NCBI RefSeq assembly: GCF_900105335.1
Contig: NZ_LT629770.1
Location: forward strand, 2,356,001-2,420,000
Direction of reading: 5' to 3'
From: Microbacterium paraoxydans
GTDB lineage: Bacteria > Actinomycetota > Actinomycetes > Actinomycetales > Microbacteriaceae
Length of the DNA stretch: 64,000 nucleotides
The translations under genes and the position numbers were made by a program. How positions within the stretch are numbered: the first letter of the stretch is position 1; every line of letters starts with the position of its first letter. Shown one piece after another: positions 1 to 8,829 of the stretch. The notes beneath the pieces are model-generated. The model was not told the origin of the DNA. It worked only from the letters and a program-made list of their open reading frames with translations, and searched no databases.

Positions 1-432
1 GCCGAGGCCTTGGGTCCCTGAGCTTGTCGAAGGGCCCACCACCCGCCGCGCCATCGTCTGGGTGCGGGTGTTCCGCAGGCTCGCGGCCTGGGCCTTGCCC
101 CGCCCCTCGGCGACCGACTCCGCGACGTTCGCGAAGAACACGGTCAGCCAGAGCCAGATCGCGATGCCCCAGGTGAACGCGGCCGGGACGGGGGTGCCGC
201 CGGAGGGGGCGGGCCCGCCGAGGAAGGGCTCCGCGATCGCGAGGACGGTCGTGAACGCGGCGCCGACCCACACGAGGAGCATCACGGGGTTGCGCACGAG
301 CGTCGCGGGGTTGAGCTTCCGGAGCGCGCCGGGGAGCGCCTGAGCGAGCTGGGCGCCGCCGAAGGAGCGCGGCGGGCGGGCCGCGACGGCGGGGGCGTCC
401 TGCTGTTCGGGAGGGGTGGTCAGGAGGGTCAT
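1..432 (-). CDS. kdpB: KdpB, potassium-transporting ATPase ATP-binding subunit (N-terminal 144 residues; runs off left edge)
   Basis: The frame reads MTLLTTPPEQQDAPAVAARP at its start, then LNPATLVRNPVMLLVWVG, a first membrane segment, and the KdpB signature FANVAESVAEGRGKAQAASL. KdpB is the P-type ATPase subunit that energises the KdpFABC potassium pump. It starts 2 bases after the kdpA stop, so it is the next gene of the kdp operon. Only the region up to the start of the actuator domain is in the window. Where other KdpB proteins run from MARRL into the actuator domain, this one carries a stretch GPSTSSGTQ encoded by a copy of a dispersed repeat (10-35), in frame. Whether the protein is functional beyond the edge cannot be seen. 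Confidence 0.93.
   Translation of the reverse strand, partial: MTLLTTPPEQQDAPAVAARPPRSFGGAQLAQALPGALRKLNPATLVRNPVMLLVWVGAAFTTVLAIAEPFLGGPAPSGGTPVPAAFTWGIAIWLWLTVFFANVAESVAEGRGKAQAASLRNTRTQTMARRVVGPSTSSGTQGLG
10..35. repeat. Dispersed CTGAGCCTGTCGAAGGG element, copy inside kdpB
   Basis: The plus strand carries CTGAGCTTGTCGAAGGG, one base different from the copies at 11709, 14521, 14554 and 14588. On the kdpB strand it encodes PSTSSGTQ in frame, so it has entered the gene without breaking it. The reading frame is open on both sides to the window edge. Confidence 0.75.
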
Positions 433-434
433 GG

Positions 435-2111
435 TCAGAGTCCTTCGGCGAGCGGTCCCAGTGCGAGCACGGGGAAGTAGGTGAGGGCCGTCACGACGAC
501 GGTCACGGTGAGGAGCAGGCCGACGAACTGCGGCCGGTGAGTGGGGAGCGTGCCGGTCGTGGCCGGCACCCGCTCCTGTGCGGCGAACGATCCCGCGAGG
601 GCCAGCACGAGCACGATCGGGAGGAAGCGCCCGAGCAGCATCGCGGCGCCCAGGGCGGTGTTGAACCACGGGGTGTTCGCGGTGAGGCCGGCGAACGCGG
701 AGCCGTTGTTGTTCGCGGCGGAGGTGAACGCATAGAGCACCTCGCTCATGCCGTGCACGCCCGGGTTGAGGATGCTCGTGGACTCCACGTCCTCCCGGAT
801 GCCAGGGATCGCGAAGCTCAGGGCCGTGCCGCCGAGGACGAGCACCGGGACCACGAGGATGTAGAGGCTCGCGAGGGTCATCTCCCGCGGTCCGATGCGC
901 TTCCCGAGCCACTCCGGGGTGCGGCCGACGAGCAGCCCGCCGACGAAGACCGCGACGATCGCGAGCACGAGCATCCCGTACAGACCGGAGCCGACGCCGC
1001 CCGGAGCGACCTCGCCGAGCATCATGTTCAGCATCGGCATCATGCCGCCGAGCGCGGTGTACGAGTCGTGCATCGAGTTCACCGCCCCGGTCGAGGTGAG
1101 GGTGCTCGCGCTGCCGAAGAGGGTCGAGCCGAGGATGCCGAAGCGCTGCTCCTTGCCCTCCATCGCGGCCCCGGCGAGTTCGGGCGCGGCCCCGCGTCCC
1201 GCCAGTTCCAGGGCCGAGAGTGCGGCGAGCGAGGCGAGGAACAGGGTGCCCATGACCGCGACGATCGCGTACCCCTGGCGGTGGTCGCCGACCAGTCGGC
1301 CGAACGTGCGGGGGAGGGCGAACGGGATCACCAGGATCAGCAGCACCTCGAGGAGGTTGGTCCACCCGGTCGGGTTCTCGAAGGGGTGGGCGGAGTTGGC
1401 GTTGAAGAAGCCGCCGCCGTTGGTGCCGAGCAGCTTGATGGCCTCCTGCGACGCGACCGGACCGCCGGGGATCGTCTGCGTGCCGCCGGAGACCGTGGCG
1501 ACGTCGGTGAAGCCGTTCACGTTCTGGATCACGCCGCCCGCGAGCAGGGCCACCGCGCCGATCAGGGCGAGCGGGAGCAGCAGCCGCCCCAGGCCACGGG
1601 TGAGGTCGACCCAGAAGTTGCCGATCGTCGCGGAGCCACGGCGCGCGAGACCGCGGATCAGGGCGATGGCGATGGTGAGGCCGACGGCGGCGGAGACGAA
1701 GTTCTGCACCGTGAGGCCCGCGAGCTGCACCGTGTAGCCCATGGTCTGCTCGGGCGAGTACGACTGCCAGTTGGTGTTCGCGACGAAGGACGCGGCGGTG
1801 TTGAACGCGAGTCCCTCCGGCACGGCGGGCAGGCCGAGCGACGCGGGGAGGAAGGCCTGGAGCCGCTGCAGCCCGTAGACGAGCAGGAGGCCGACGAGCG
1901 AGAACAGCAGCACGCTGCGGGCGTAGGCGCGCCAGGTCTGCTCGGAGCGGGGGTCGACGCCGATCACCCGGTAGAGCCCGCGCTCGATGCGCAGGTCGCG
2001 TCCGGAGGTGTAGACGTGCGCGATGTAGTCGCCGAGGGGGCGGTAGAGGAGCACGAGCACGACCACGACGGCCGTGATCTGGAGGACGCCGTACAGGACC
2101 GTCGCGTCCAT
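435..2111 (-). CDS. kdpA: KdpA, potassium-binding channel-like subunit of the Kdp ATPase
   Basis: 558 residues, the usual KdpA length. It is an SKT-superfamily membrane protein that forms the selective K+ entry path of KdpFABC. The selectivity-filter motif [11 protein letters not shown] lies near residue 228, and about ten hydrophobic segments span the protein. The start ATG overlaps the kdpF stop (TGATG), and kdpB begins 2 bases after its stop, so translation of kdpF-A-B is probably coupled. The minus-strand order suggests kdpC and possibly kdpDE lie beyond the left edge; this is inference. Confidence 0.97.
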   Translation of the reverse strand: MDATVLYGVLQITAVVVVLVLLYRPLGDYIAHVYTSGRDLRIERGLYRVIGVDPRSEQTWRAYARSVLLFSLVGLLLVYGLQRLQAFLPASLGLPAVPEGLAFNTAASFVANTNWQSYSPEQTMGYTVQLAGLTVQNFVSAAVGLTIAIALIRGLARRGSATIGNFWVDLTRGLGRLLLPLALIGAVALLAGGVIQNVNGFTDVATVSGGTQTIPGGPVASQEAIKLLGTNGGGFFNANSAHPFENPTGWTNLLEVLLILVIPFALPRTFGRLVGDHRQGYAIVAVMGTLFLASLAALSALELAGRGAAPELAGAAMEGKEQRFGILGSTLFGSASTLTSTGAVNSMHDSYTALGGMMPMLNMMLGEVAPGGVGSGLYGMLVLAIVAVFVGGLLVGRTPEWLGKRIGPREMTLASLYILVVPVLVLGGTALSFAIPGIREDVESTSILNPGVHGMSEVLYAFTSAANNNGSAFAGLTANTPWFNTALGAAMLLGRFLPIVLVLALAGSFAAQERVPATTGTLPTHRPQFVGLLLTVTVVVTALTYFPVLALGPLAEGL

Positions 2112-2200
2112 CAGAAGCGCTCCGGGGCGACGAGCGCCACGACCAGGTAGACGACCGCGGCGACGGCGAGGACCGCGGCGAGGATCTCGAAGACGATCAT
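2111..2200 (-). CDS. kdpF: KdpF, single-span stabilising subunit of the Kdp ATPase
   Basis: A 29-residue peptide, [20 protein letters not shown] then ALVAPERF: one transmembrane helix ending in the PERF-type tail typical of KdpF. KdpF stabilises the KdpFABC complex in the membrane. Its TGA overlaps the kdpA ATG, and its own ATG overlaps the TGA of the 27-residue peptide upstream. Longer in-frame starts exist but lie outside this tight overlap pattern. Confidence 0.9.
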   Translation of the reverse strand: MIVFEILAAVLAVAAVVYLVVALVAPERF

Positions 2201-2280
2201 GCGCGGTCCACCGCCTTGGCGATGAGGGACACGAGGGCGAACAGCGCCAGGGTCAGCGCGAGGTAGATGATGTCGAGCAC
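2197..2280 (-). CDS. 27-residue predicted membrane peptide upstream of kdpF
   Basis: A GTG start gives [20 protein letters not shown] followed by AKAVDRA: one strongly hydrophobic helix with a short basic C-terminus. Its TGA overlaps the kdpF ATG as ATGA, the same coupling used by kdpF-kdpA. GGATCGAGGAC just before the GTG could act as a ribosome-binding site. It has the size and topology of KdpF but a different sequence, so it could be a second small Kdp subunit or a leader peptide that couples translation. The call rests on the overlap and composition; no family was recognised with certainty. Confidence 0.6.
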   Translation of the reverse strand: MLDIIYLALTLALFALVSLIAKAVDRA

Positions 2281-2379
2281 GTCCTCGATCCAACTGCGCC
2301 GCCCCGCCGCATCCCTCGATCCTCACGTTTCCCCTACGCCCGTCCCCCGGATGCATGCGGGTTGCTCACGGGGACGGCC

Positions 2380-2438
2380 TTCGAATCGCGCACCTGGTCC
2401 CAAACCCGCCGCCGATGCAGCCAGGTGCGCGATTCGAA
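2380..2438. repeat. Intergenic palindrome, TTCGAATCG family (copy A1)
   Basis: Perfect 18-bp arms TTCGAATCGCGCACCTGG and CCAGGTGCGCGATTCGAA are separated by 23 bp. It lies between the divergent kdp operon and the permease gene, upstream of both, so it is in no position to terminate either. Related copies are at 3630 and 38128. Confidence 0.9.
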
Positions 2439-2480
2439 AGGGGGCGCCGGCCCTATGCTCACGAGGTGGGGATCAGAAGG

Positions 2481-3629
2481 ATGCGGATCGGGACGGGGAC
2501 GGGGATCGTCGCCGGGCTCGTGGTGGCCGCGCTCGGGTGCGTGCTCACGGGGTTCCTGCCGCGCACGGACGCCGGTGCGCTCGGGGAACGGATCGCGCCC
2601 GTGCTGGGGTTCGTCGTCGCGATCACGATCGTCGCCGAGCTCGCCCGTGACGCGGCGGTGTTCGACATCGTCTCGCAGCGCCTCGCGCGCTGGGGTCGCG
2701 GCCGCGTGGTGGTGCTGTGGGCGCTGGTGGTCGTGCTCGCCGTGGTGAGCACCGTGTTCCTCTCGCTCGACACGACCGCCGTGATCGTCACACCGGTCGT
2801 CGTCGTGCTGGCGCAGAGCATCGGCGTCTCCCCGCTGCCGTTCGCCCTGGCCACCGTCTGGCTCGCCAACACCGCGTCCCTCGCGCTCCCGGTCTCGAAC
2901 CTCACGAACCTGCTCGCCGCGCCCGCGATGGGGGAAGGCCCCGGGGCGTTCATCGCGCTGAGCTGGGCGCCCACGCTCGTGGGGATCCTGGTGCCGGTCG
3001 CGATCCTCACCGTCCTGCAGCGGCGCACGGTCTTCGGCACGTATGAGATGCCCGAGCCCCGACGCCCCGCCGACCCGACGCTGTTCTGGAGCGCCACCGG
3101 CGTCCTCGTCGTGCTGATGCCGCTGCTCGCGCTCACCCACGACGTGTGGATCCCCGCTACGGTCGCGGCTCTCGCGTTGATCGCGCTGTTCGCCGTCCGT
3201 CGTCGCCACGCCCTGCGATTGTCCCTCGTCCCGTGGCAGGCGCTCGCGCTCGCCGCGTCGCTGTTCGTCCTGGTCGAGTCCGCGCACGCGCAGGGGCTGC
3301 TCGACTTCCTGACCTCACCGACCGCGAGGGGCGACTCTCTCGGCGACCTGTTCCGGCTCGCGGCGCTGGGAGCCGTGAGCGCGAACGCGATCAACAACCT
3401 CCCGGCCTACCTCGTGCTCGAACCCGCGGCAGGGGACCCGGTCGCCTTGATGGCCCTGCTGATCGGTGTGAACCTCGGTCCGCTCATCACGCCGTGGGCC
3501 TCGCTGGCGACGCTCCTCTGGCACCATCGCGTGACGGCGCTCGGGGTCGAGATCCGCTGGGGCCGCTTCGCGCTCTGGGGGGCCGTCGCCGCGGTGCCCA
3601 CCGTCGTCCTGGCCACGCTCGTCCTCTGA
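2481..3629 (+). CDS. ArsB/NhaD-type (ion transporter superfamily) 11-12 TM permease
   Basis: 382 residues from the ATG at 2481; a GTG at 2466 in the same frame is an alternative. About eleven hydrophobic segments are visible. The motifs LDTTAVIVTPVVVVLAQSIG and NTASLALPVSNLTNLL in the first half and SANAINNLPAYLVL in the second are the paired, inverted half-repeats of the ArsB/CitM/NhaD transporter superfamily. These are anion or Na+/H+ exchangers of the cytoplasmic membrane. The substrate (arsenite, organic acid or Na+) cannot be assigned: there is no arsR, arsC or metal regulator next to it. It stands alone between two TTCGAATCG palindromes. Confidence 0.8.
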   Translation: MRIGTGTGIVAGLVVAALGCVLTGFLPRTDAGALGERIAPVLGFVVAITIVAELARDAAVFDIVSQRLARWGRGRVVVLWALVVVLAVVSTVFLSLDTTAVIVTPVVVVLAQSIGVSPLPFALATVWLANTASLALPVSNLTNLLAAPAMGEGPGAFIALSWAPTLVGILVPVAILTVLQRRTVFGTYEMPEPRRPADPTLFWSATGVLVVLMPLLALTHDVWIPATVAALALIALFAVRRRHALRLSLVPWQALALAASLFVLVESAHAQGLLDFLTSPTARGDSLGDLFRLAALGAVSANAINNLPAYLVLEPAAGDPVALMALLIGVNLGPLITPWASLATLLWHHRVTALGVEIRWGRFALWGAVAAVPTVVLATLVL

Positions 3630-3698
3630 CCCCGTTTCGAATCGCGCGCTTTGCTGCAAATCCGCCCGAGATGGAGCAAAGTGCGCGATTCGAACGGG
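3630..3698. repeat. Intergenic palindrome, TTCGAATCG family (copy A2)
   Basis: Arms run from CCCCGTTTCGAATCGCGC with CTTTGCT to AGCAAAG with GCGCGATTCGAACGGGG, with one bulge and one mismatch. It fills the whole gap between the convergent permease and PaiB-like genes, where it could act as a two-way terminator. Confidence 0.88.
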
Positions 3699-3700
3699 GG

Positions 3701-4294
3701 TCAGACGCGACGCATCTCGGCGGCCAGGGCGGGGTGGACGGCGTCGAACCGGGCGGCGATGCGCTCGCGCACCTCAGGGGCCTTGTTCTGGCTGAGCTTG
3801 GCACGCGCATCGAACCGGGTGACCCGGAGCCGCAGGCCCACCGTGCCCTTCGCGGCTCGTCGGGTGCCCGCCTCGTCCTCCACGAGGCTCCGCCCGTGCG
3901 GCTGCCCACCCTCGAAGTGGTCGGTGAGCCGGGTGAGCATGGCGTAGTTCTCCTCCGCGGTGAGGATCTCGGGGGTGCCGGAGAGGTGCGCGGTGACATG
4001 GTTCCAGGTCGGCACGAGGTCCCCCGGCGCATAGAGGCTCGAGGACACGTAGTCGTGCGGCCCCTGGATGATCACCAGGATCTCGTGTCGACCGAGTTCG
4101 TGGAGCTCGTCGTCCGGACGCCCGAAGTGGCTCACGAGCACGATGTCGTCCTCGTCCTCCTCGAGCAGCACCGGGTAGTGCGAGGCGACGAGGCCGCCGG
4201 AGGCCGGTGAGACGAACGTCGCCCACGGGTGGGCGCGGATGAGGCGCTTCACCTCGTCGGGGTCGGTCATGAGGTAACGGGGGGTGTGACGCAC
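3701..4294 (-). CDS. PaiB-like FMN-binding negative transcriptional regulator / flavin-reductase-fold protein
   Basis: 197 residues. Motifs LMTDPDEVKRLIRAHPWATF, ASHYPVLLEEDE, FGRPDDELHELG, VIIQGPHDYVSSSLYAPGDL and VPTWNHVTAHLSG are diagnostic of the PaiB family, split-barrel FMN-binding proteins first described as repressors of protease and sporulation genes in Bacillus. The GTG at 4294 is chosen because AGGAGG sits 5 bases upstream; longer in-frame starts lack this. The gene overlaps the end of the EamA gene by 28 bases, so the two are probably co-transcribed. DNA binding has not been shown for most members, and a small-molecule oxidoreductase role is possible. Confidence 0.88.
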   Translation of the reverse strand: MRHTPRYLMTDPDEVKRLIRAHPWATFVSPASGGLVASHYPVLLEEDEDDIVLVSHFGRPDDELHELGRHEILVIIQGPHDYVSSSLYAPGDLVPTWNHVTAHLSGTPEILTAEENYAMLTRLTDHFEGGQPHGRSLVEDEAGTRRAAKGTVGLRLRVTRFDARAKLSQNKAPEVRERIAARFDAVHPALAAEMRRV

Positions 4295-5241
4295 GGCGCC
4301 TCCTGTCGGGTGGGGGTGGGGGTGGGACGAGAGCTGCGGGTGCGGACGGCGAGTCCGGCGCACAGGACGACGGCGAGCCCGCCGAGCACCGTGGCCCCAC
4401 CGACGTCCTCATGGAAGAGGAAGGCGGCCCAGGTGATGCCCATGACGGGCTGGACGAGCTGGATCTGACTCACCTGCGCCATCGGGCCGATGGCGAGGCC
4501 GCGGTACCAGGCGAAGAATCCGAGGAACATGCTGACCGCGGCCAGGTAGGCGAACGCGAGCCACGCGGTCGGGGTGGCGATGGGCGGGGCGGCGACCCCG
4601 GCGGCCACGGCCACCGCGAGCATCACGGGGGCGGCGAGCACAAGCGCCCACGAGATCGTCTGCCAGGCGCCGAGCTCGCGGGCGAGCAGGCCGCCCTCCG
4701 CGTAGCCGACCGCCGCCGCGATGACGGCGCCGAACAGCTGGAGGTCGGCGGGGCGAAGGGCGCCGGGGGTGCCGTTCTGCAGGGTCGCGAAGACGAGGGC
4801 CGCCGCGGACCCGAGGAGCGCGAAGACCCAGAACGAGGCGGACGGGCGCTCGCGGGTGCGCAGCACGACGGCCACGGCGGTCGCGGCGGGGAGGAGGCCG
4901 ATCACGACCGCCCCGTGGCTCGCCGGCGTCGTGGTCATCGCGAACGAGGTCAACAGCGGGAAGCCCGCGACCACGCCGAGGGCGACGATCGCGAGTCGTG
5001 CCCACTGGACCGGGCTCGGCGGCTGCTGACGGGTGGCGAGGAGGACGAGAGCGGCGAGCACGGCGGCGACGACCGCGCGCGCGGAGCCGATGAACAGCGG
5101 CGAGAGTCCGCCGCCGAGGGCGATCCGCGTGAACGGGAGCGTGAACGAGAAGGCGACGACGCCCAGCAGCCCCCAACCGGGACCGGCGGCGCGGGATAGC
5201 AGTGTTCCGTTCGGACGGATAACGCTACTGTGTTCTTTCAT
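4267..5241 (-). CDS. EamA/DMT-family small-molecule exporter
   Basis: 324 residues with ten hydrophobic segments and the internal duplication of the drug/metabolite transporter superfamily (EamA). The first half contains PFTRIALGGGLSPLFIGSAR, and the second QVSQIQLVQPVMGITWAAFL, the usual pre-TM9 motif. Such proteins export amino acids or other metabolites. The ATG at 5241 shares the tetranucleotide CATG with the start of the divergent MocR gene. No ribosome-binding site precedes it, but TATCCT lies 5 bases before the ATG, which fits a leaderless transcript. EamA exporters are common partners of MocR regulators, so this is probably the regulated target. Confidence 0.9.
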   Translation of the reverse strand: MKEHSSVIRPNGTLLSRAAGPGWGLLGVVAFSFTLPFTRIALGGGLSPLFIGSARAVVAAVLAALVLLATRQQPPSPVQWARLAIVALGVVAGFPLLTSFAMTTTPASHGAVVIGLLPAATAVAVVLRTRERPSASFWVFALLGSAAALVFATLQNGTPGALRPADLQLFGAVIAAAVGYAEGGLLARELGAWQTISWALVLAAPVMLAVAVAAGVAAPPIATPTAWLAFAYLAAVSMFLGFFAWYRGLAIGPMAQVSQIQLVQPVMGITWAAFLFHEDVGGATVLGGLAVVLCAGLAVRTRSSRPTPTPTRQEAPCVTPPVTS

Positions 5242-5254
5242 GAGTCAGGATAGC
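5194..5254. promoter_or_regulatory. Back-to-back leaderless promoters with overlapping CATG starts (eamA / mocR)
   Basis: On the plus strand TACTGT (5226-5231) stands 8 bases before the MocR ATG at 5240. On the minus strand TATCCT (5254-5249) stands 5 bases before the EamA ATG at 5241. Both spacings would start transcription at or next to the start codon. Two similar blocks beginning GGATA (5194 and 5217) are candidate MocR half-sites, with weaker support. Confidence 0.5.
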
Positions 5255-6646
5255 ACCGCGCGGATCGTGGCTGGCCTGCGGGCGTGGATCGCCACGGCCG
5301 CTCCCGGGGCCCGCCTCCCCTCGAACCGCGCGCTGACGGCGGAGTACGCCGCGAGCCCCGTGACCGTGCAGAAGGCGGTGCAGCAGCTCGTCCGCCTCGG
5401 GCTCGTCGACGCGCGACCCGGCGTCGGTACCTTCGTCCGCGCGGCGCGCACGGTCCTGCCGGCGGACTACGGCTGGCAGTCCGGAGCCCTGGGGGCGGCC
5501 GCCGTGCGCCTGGACGGTCTCTCCTCGGCGCAGCGCCCGACCTCGCCGGACGCGATCGGGTTGCACTCCGGGTATCCGGCTCCGGATCTCCTCCCCGAGC
5601 GGCTCGTCCGGCAGGCCCTCGTTCGCGCCTCCCGGACGCCGTCCGCTCTCACCCGCTCGCCCGCGGCCGGCGAGCCGGGGCTGCAGGAGTGGTTCGCGGC
5701 GGAGCTGGCCGCGGCGGCCCCGGCGGGGATCACGGTGCCGACCGCCCGCGACGCCGTCGTCATCTCCGGGAGCCAGAGCGGACTGAGCTCGATCTTCCGG
5801 GCGGTCGTCGGCGTCGGCCGGCCGCTGCTCATCGAGTCGCCGACCTACTGGGGCGCCCTGCTCGCGGCGGAGCAGGCGGGGGTCGTGCTCGTTCCCGTCC
5901 CCTCCGGCCCGCAGGGCCCGGATCCGGACGCGGTCGACAGGGCGCTCGCCGAGACCGGAGCCCGGGCGTTCTACGCGCAGCCCACGTTCGCGAACCCCAC
6001 CGGAGCGCAGTGGCCGGCGGCGACCGGTGAGGCCGTGCTCGACGCGGTCCGTCGCCACGGAGCCTTCCTCATCGAGGACGACTGGGCGCACGACCTCGGC
6101 ATCGACGCCGACCCCCGCCCCGTGGCCGCCTTCGACCACGACGGCCATGTGGTGTACCTGCGCTCGCTGACGAAGAGCGTGTCGCCGTCCCTGCGGGTGG
6201 CGGCGGTGATCGCCCGCGGTCCGGCCAGGGATCGCATCCTCGCCGATCGCGCGGCGGAGTCGATGTACGTCAGCGGCCTCCTGCAGGCCGCCGCTCTCGA
6301 CGTGGTGACGCAGCCCGCCTGGCGCACACACCTCCGCGGCTTCCGGGAGCAGCTGCGCTCGCGGCGCGACCTCCTGCTGTCGTGCCTGGCCACCCAGGCG
6401 CCGACCGCGCTGGTCGAGGCCGTGCCGGTCGGCGGACTGAACCTCTGGCTGCGGCTGCCCGACGGCACCGACGCCGCAGCCGTCGTCCGGGAGTGCGCGG
6501 CGCGCGGCCTCGTCATCGCGCCGGGGAGCGAGTGGTTCCCCGCGGAGCCCTCCGGCTCCTACGTGCGGCTCAACTACGCGAGCGCCGACCCGTCCCGCTT
6601 CCCCGAGGCCGCGACGATCCTCGGTGCGGTCCTCGCCGGAACCTGA
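5240..6646 (+). CDS. MocR-family regulator (GntR wHTH fused to type I aminotransferase domain)
   Basis: 468 residues. Residues 1-75 are a GntR winged helix (RLPSNRALTAEYAASPVTVQ, then LVDARPGVGTFV). Residues from about 110 form a PLP-dependent aminotransferase-like domain with QPTFANPTGAQWP, LIEDDWAHDLG and LRSLTKSVSPSLRVA, whose lysine (near residue 311) is the expected PLP Schiff-base residue. MocR proteins sense amino acids or PLP and act on adjacent genes. The neighbour sharing its start region is an EamA exporter, the likely target. The open frame continues upstream, but the HTH domain begins right after residue 1, so this start is preferred. Confidence 0.9.
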   Translation: MSQDSTARIVAGLRAWIATAAPGARLPSNRALTAEYAASPVTVQKAVQQLVRLGLVDARPGVGTFVRAARTVLPADYGWQSGALGAAAVRLDGLSSAQRPTSPDAIGLHSGYPAPDLLPERLVRQALVRASRTPSALTRSPAAGEPGLQEWFAAELAAAAPAGITVPTARDAVVISGSQSGLSSIFRAVVGVGRPLLIESPTYWGALLAAEQAGVVLVPVPSGPQGPDPDAVDRALAETGARAFYAQPTFANPTGAQWPAATGEAVLDAVRRHGAFLIEDDWAHDLGIDADPRPVAAFDHDGHVVYLRSLTKSVSPSLRVAAVIARGPARDRILADRAAESMYVSGLLQAAALDVVTQPAWRTHLRGFREQLRSRRDLLLSCLATQAPTALVEAVPVGGLNLWLRLPDGTDAAAVVRECAARGLVIAPGSEWFPAEPSGSYVRLNYASADPSRFPEAATILGAVLAGT

Positions 6647-6655
6647 CCGCCGCCA

Positions 6656-8716
6656 TCAGGACTCGGACGGCGGCCCGGCGGGGCGGTGCGCCCGGCGTCC
6701 GGCCACGACGACCGGCCGCCCCGCCCGCTCCTGACCGGGCAGCGGACGGGAGCGCCGGCCGTAGATGAGTTCGGACGAGTCGAGCAGCCACGGCACCAGG
6801 GTGATGGACACCCCGTGCACGAGCATGAGCTGGTTCGCGAGGCGGCGGGCGCGCCGGTTGTGCAGGAAGTTCTCCCACCAGTGCCCCACGATGTACTGCG
6901 GCAGGTAGACCGTGACGACGGAGGAGCCGTGCTTCTCGCGGTACTGCCGGATGAACTGCGTCACGGGCTGCGCGAACGAGCGGTACGGCGACTCGACGAT
7001 CACGAGCGGCACCGGCACGAGGTGGTCGGTCCACTCCTGCTGCAGGCGCGCGGCGTCGTCCTGCGACACGGCCACGTGCACGGCGAGGGTCTTGTCGTGC
7101 TTGGCGGCGATCGCGTAGTCGATGGCCTTCATGACCGGCTTCTGCAGGTGGTTCACGAGGACGATGGCGACGTCGCCGGAGGCGCCGAAGCGGGTGGTGT
7201 CGTCGATGGCGATCTCGTGCTCGACGTCCCGGTAGTAGCGCTTGACGCCGATCATGAGGAACGCGAGCACCGGGATGGCGAAGAACACGAGGTAGGCGCC
7301 GTGCGTGAACTTCGTGATCGTCACGATCACGAGCACGAGGACGGTCAGCGTCGCCCCGGCGGAGTTGATGAGCAGCCCCACGCGTGCAGAACGCCGGTCG
7401 GCGGCGCCGTCGCCGTTCGGCGGGGCGGGTGTCCGGAGCAGCCGTCGCCAGTGCCGCACCATGCCGATCTGGCCGAGGGAGAAGGAGACGAAGACGCCGA
7501 TGATGTAGAGCTGGATCAGCGTCGTCAACCGGGCCTGGAACACCACGAGCACGGCGATCGCGGCGATCCCGAGGAGGATCATGCCGTTGGAGAACACGAG
7601 CCGGTCGCCGCGGGTGTTCAGCGACTTCGGGGCGTAGCCGTCGCGGGCGAGCACGGCGCCGAGCAGGGGGAAGCCGTTGAAGGCGGTGTTCGCCGCGAGC
7701 AGCAGCACGCAGGCCGTGGCCGCCTGCACGATGAAGAACGGGATGCTGCCGCCGCCGAACGTCGCCGCGGCGATCTGCGCCATGAGGCTCGGCTGCGGGT
7801 TCGTGCAGTCGAACCCGATGAGGTCGCAGGGGTTCTCGGCGTAGTGCACGCCGGCGATGAGGGCGAGGGCGGTGAGTCCGGAGAACAGGCAGATCGCGAT
7901 GGTCCCCATGAGCACGAGGGTCGACTGGGCGTTGCGCACCTTCGGGGCCCGGAACGCCGGGACGCCGTTCGACACGGCCTCGACTCCGGTCAACGCGGAG
8001 CAGCCGCTGGAGAACGCCCGGAGGATGAGCAGCAGCACGGCCGCCTGGCTGAGGCTCTCGGCCTGCACGGCGAACTCCGCGCTGGACGCGATCGGGGCGT
8101 CGCCGAGCGCCGTCCGGACGAGCCCGGTGACGATCATGACGCCGACCGAGCCGATGAACACGTACGTGGGGATCGCGAACACGAGCGACGCCTCCCGCAC
8201 GCCGCGGAGGTTCACGATGATGATGAGCACGACGAAGCCGACCGCGAGCTCCACGCGGAGCGGGTCGAGCGCCGGCACCGCCGAGATGATGTTGTCCACC
8301 CCCGACGCGACCGACACGGCCACCGTGAGCACGTAGTCGACGAGGAGGGCCGCGGCCACGATCACCCCGGGGACCTCGCCGAGGTTCTTCGACGCGACCT
8401 CGTAGTCGCCGCCGCCGGAGGGGTACGCCTTGATGAGCTGCCGGTAGCTGAGCACCACCACGAGAAGCAGCACGACGACGGCCGCGGCGACGAGCGGGGT
8501 GAACGACAGGAACGTGAGGCCGCCGATGAGCAGGATCATCAAGAGCTCCTGCGGGGCGTAGGCCACCGAGCTCAGCGCGTCCGAGGCGAAGATCGGCAGC
8601 GCCATGCGCTTGGGCAGGAGCTGCTCGTCGACCTGGGCGCTCGTCAGCGGGTCGCCGAGCAGGATGCGCTTGGCGCGCGGCGGCGCGTCCGGGGTCGGCC
8701 TCGTTTGTTCTGACAC
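6656..8716 (-). CDS. APC-superfamily transporter, KimA-like (high-affinity K+ uptake) candidate
   Basis: About 686 residues. The N-terminal segment LLPKRMALPIFASDALSSVA and YAPQELLMIL, then SYRQLIKAYPSGGGDYEVAS, match the KimA/YdaO branch of the APC superfamily: about twelve TM helices followed by a cytosolic USP-like domain (here from about residue 500, with GDVAIVLVNHLQKPVMKAID). KimA is a H+/K+ symporter inhibited by c-di-AMP in Firmicutes; this function is inferred from the family. Starts at GTG 8752, 8728 and 8716 are all possible. The last is preferred because TAGTGT lies 8 bases ahead, fitting a leaderless start. No ydaO riboswitch is visible upstream. Confidence 0.8.
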   Translation of the reverse strand: MSEQTRPTPDAPPRAKRILLGDPLTSAQVDEQLLPKRMALPIFASDALSSVAYAPQELLMILLIGGLTFLSFTPLVAAAVVVLLLVVVLSYRQLIKAYPSGGGDYEVASKNLGEVPGVIVAAALLVDYVLTVAVSVASGVDNIISAVPALDPLRVELAVGFVVLIIIVNLRGVREASLVFAIPTYVFIGSVGVMIVTGLVRTALGDAPIASSAEFAVQAESLSQAAVLLLILRAFSSGCSALTGVEAVSNGVPAFRAPKVRNAQSTLVLMGTIAICLFSGLTALALIAGVHYAENPCDLIGFDCTNPQPSLMAQIAAATFGGGSIPFFIVQAATACVLLLAANTAFNGFPLLGAVLARDGYAPKSLNTRGDRLVFSNGMILLGIAAIAVLVVFQARLTTLIQLYIIGVFVSFSLGQIGMVRHWRRLLRTPAPPNGDGAADRRSARVGLLINSAGATLTVLVLVIVTITKFTHGAYLVFFAIPVLAFLMIGVKRYYRDVEHEIAIDDTTRFGASGDVAIVLVNHLQKPVMKAIDYAIAAKHDKTLAVHVAVSQDDAARLQQEWTDHLVPVPLVIVESPYRSFAQPVTQFIRQYREKHGSSVVTVYLPQYIVGHWWENFLHNRRARRLANQLMLVHGVSITLVPWLLDSSELIYGRRSRPLPGQERAGRPVVVAGRRAHRPAGPPSES

Positions 8717-8829
8717 GTCCGGCGACACTACGCCGACCGGAGGCGCCCTCACGCGATCCTCACGGAATCCCTACGGCCCGGTGGCGCTCCCTCACGGAAT
8801 CCTCACGGCCTCCCGGTATCCTTGCGTCG

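Noticed and set aside
537..2150. A 537-codon plus-strand frame opposite kdpA
   Set aside because: Composition is Glu/Arg/Asp/Gly-rich with no domain, and it lies fully antisense to kdpA. Several similar frames (for example 6686-8713, 26290-29082 and 46400-48553) were dropped for the same reason.
2380..2438. Intrinsic terminator
   Set aside because: It lies upstream of both divergent neighbours and has no U tract, so it cannot end either transcript.
2481..3629. Arsenite exporter ArsB proper
   Set aside because: No arsR, arsC or other arsenic gene lies nearby, and the superfamily has many substrates.
8717..8829. c-di-AMP (ydaO) riboswitch ahead of the KimA-like gene
   Set aside because: The gap is only about 110 bp and shows none of the conserved riboswitch blocks.
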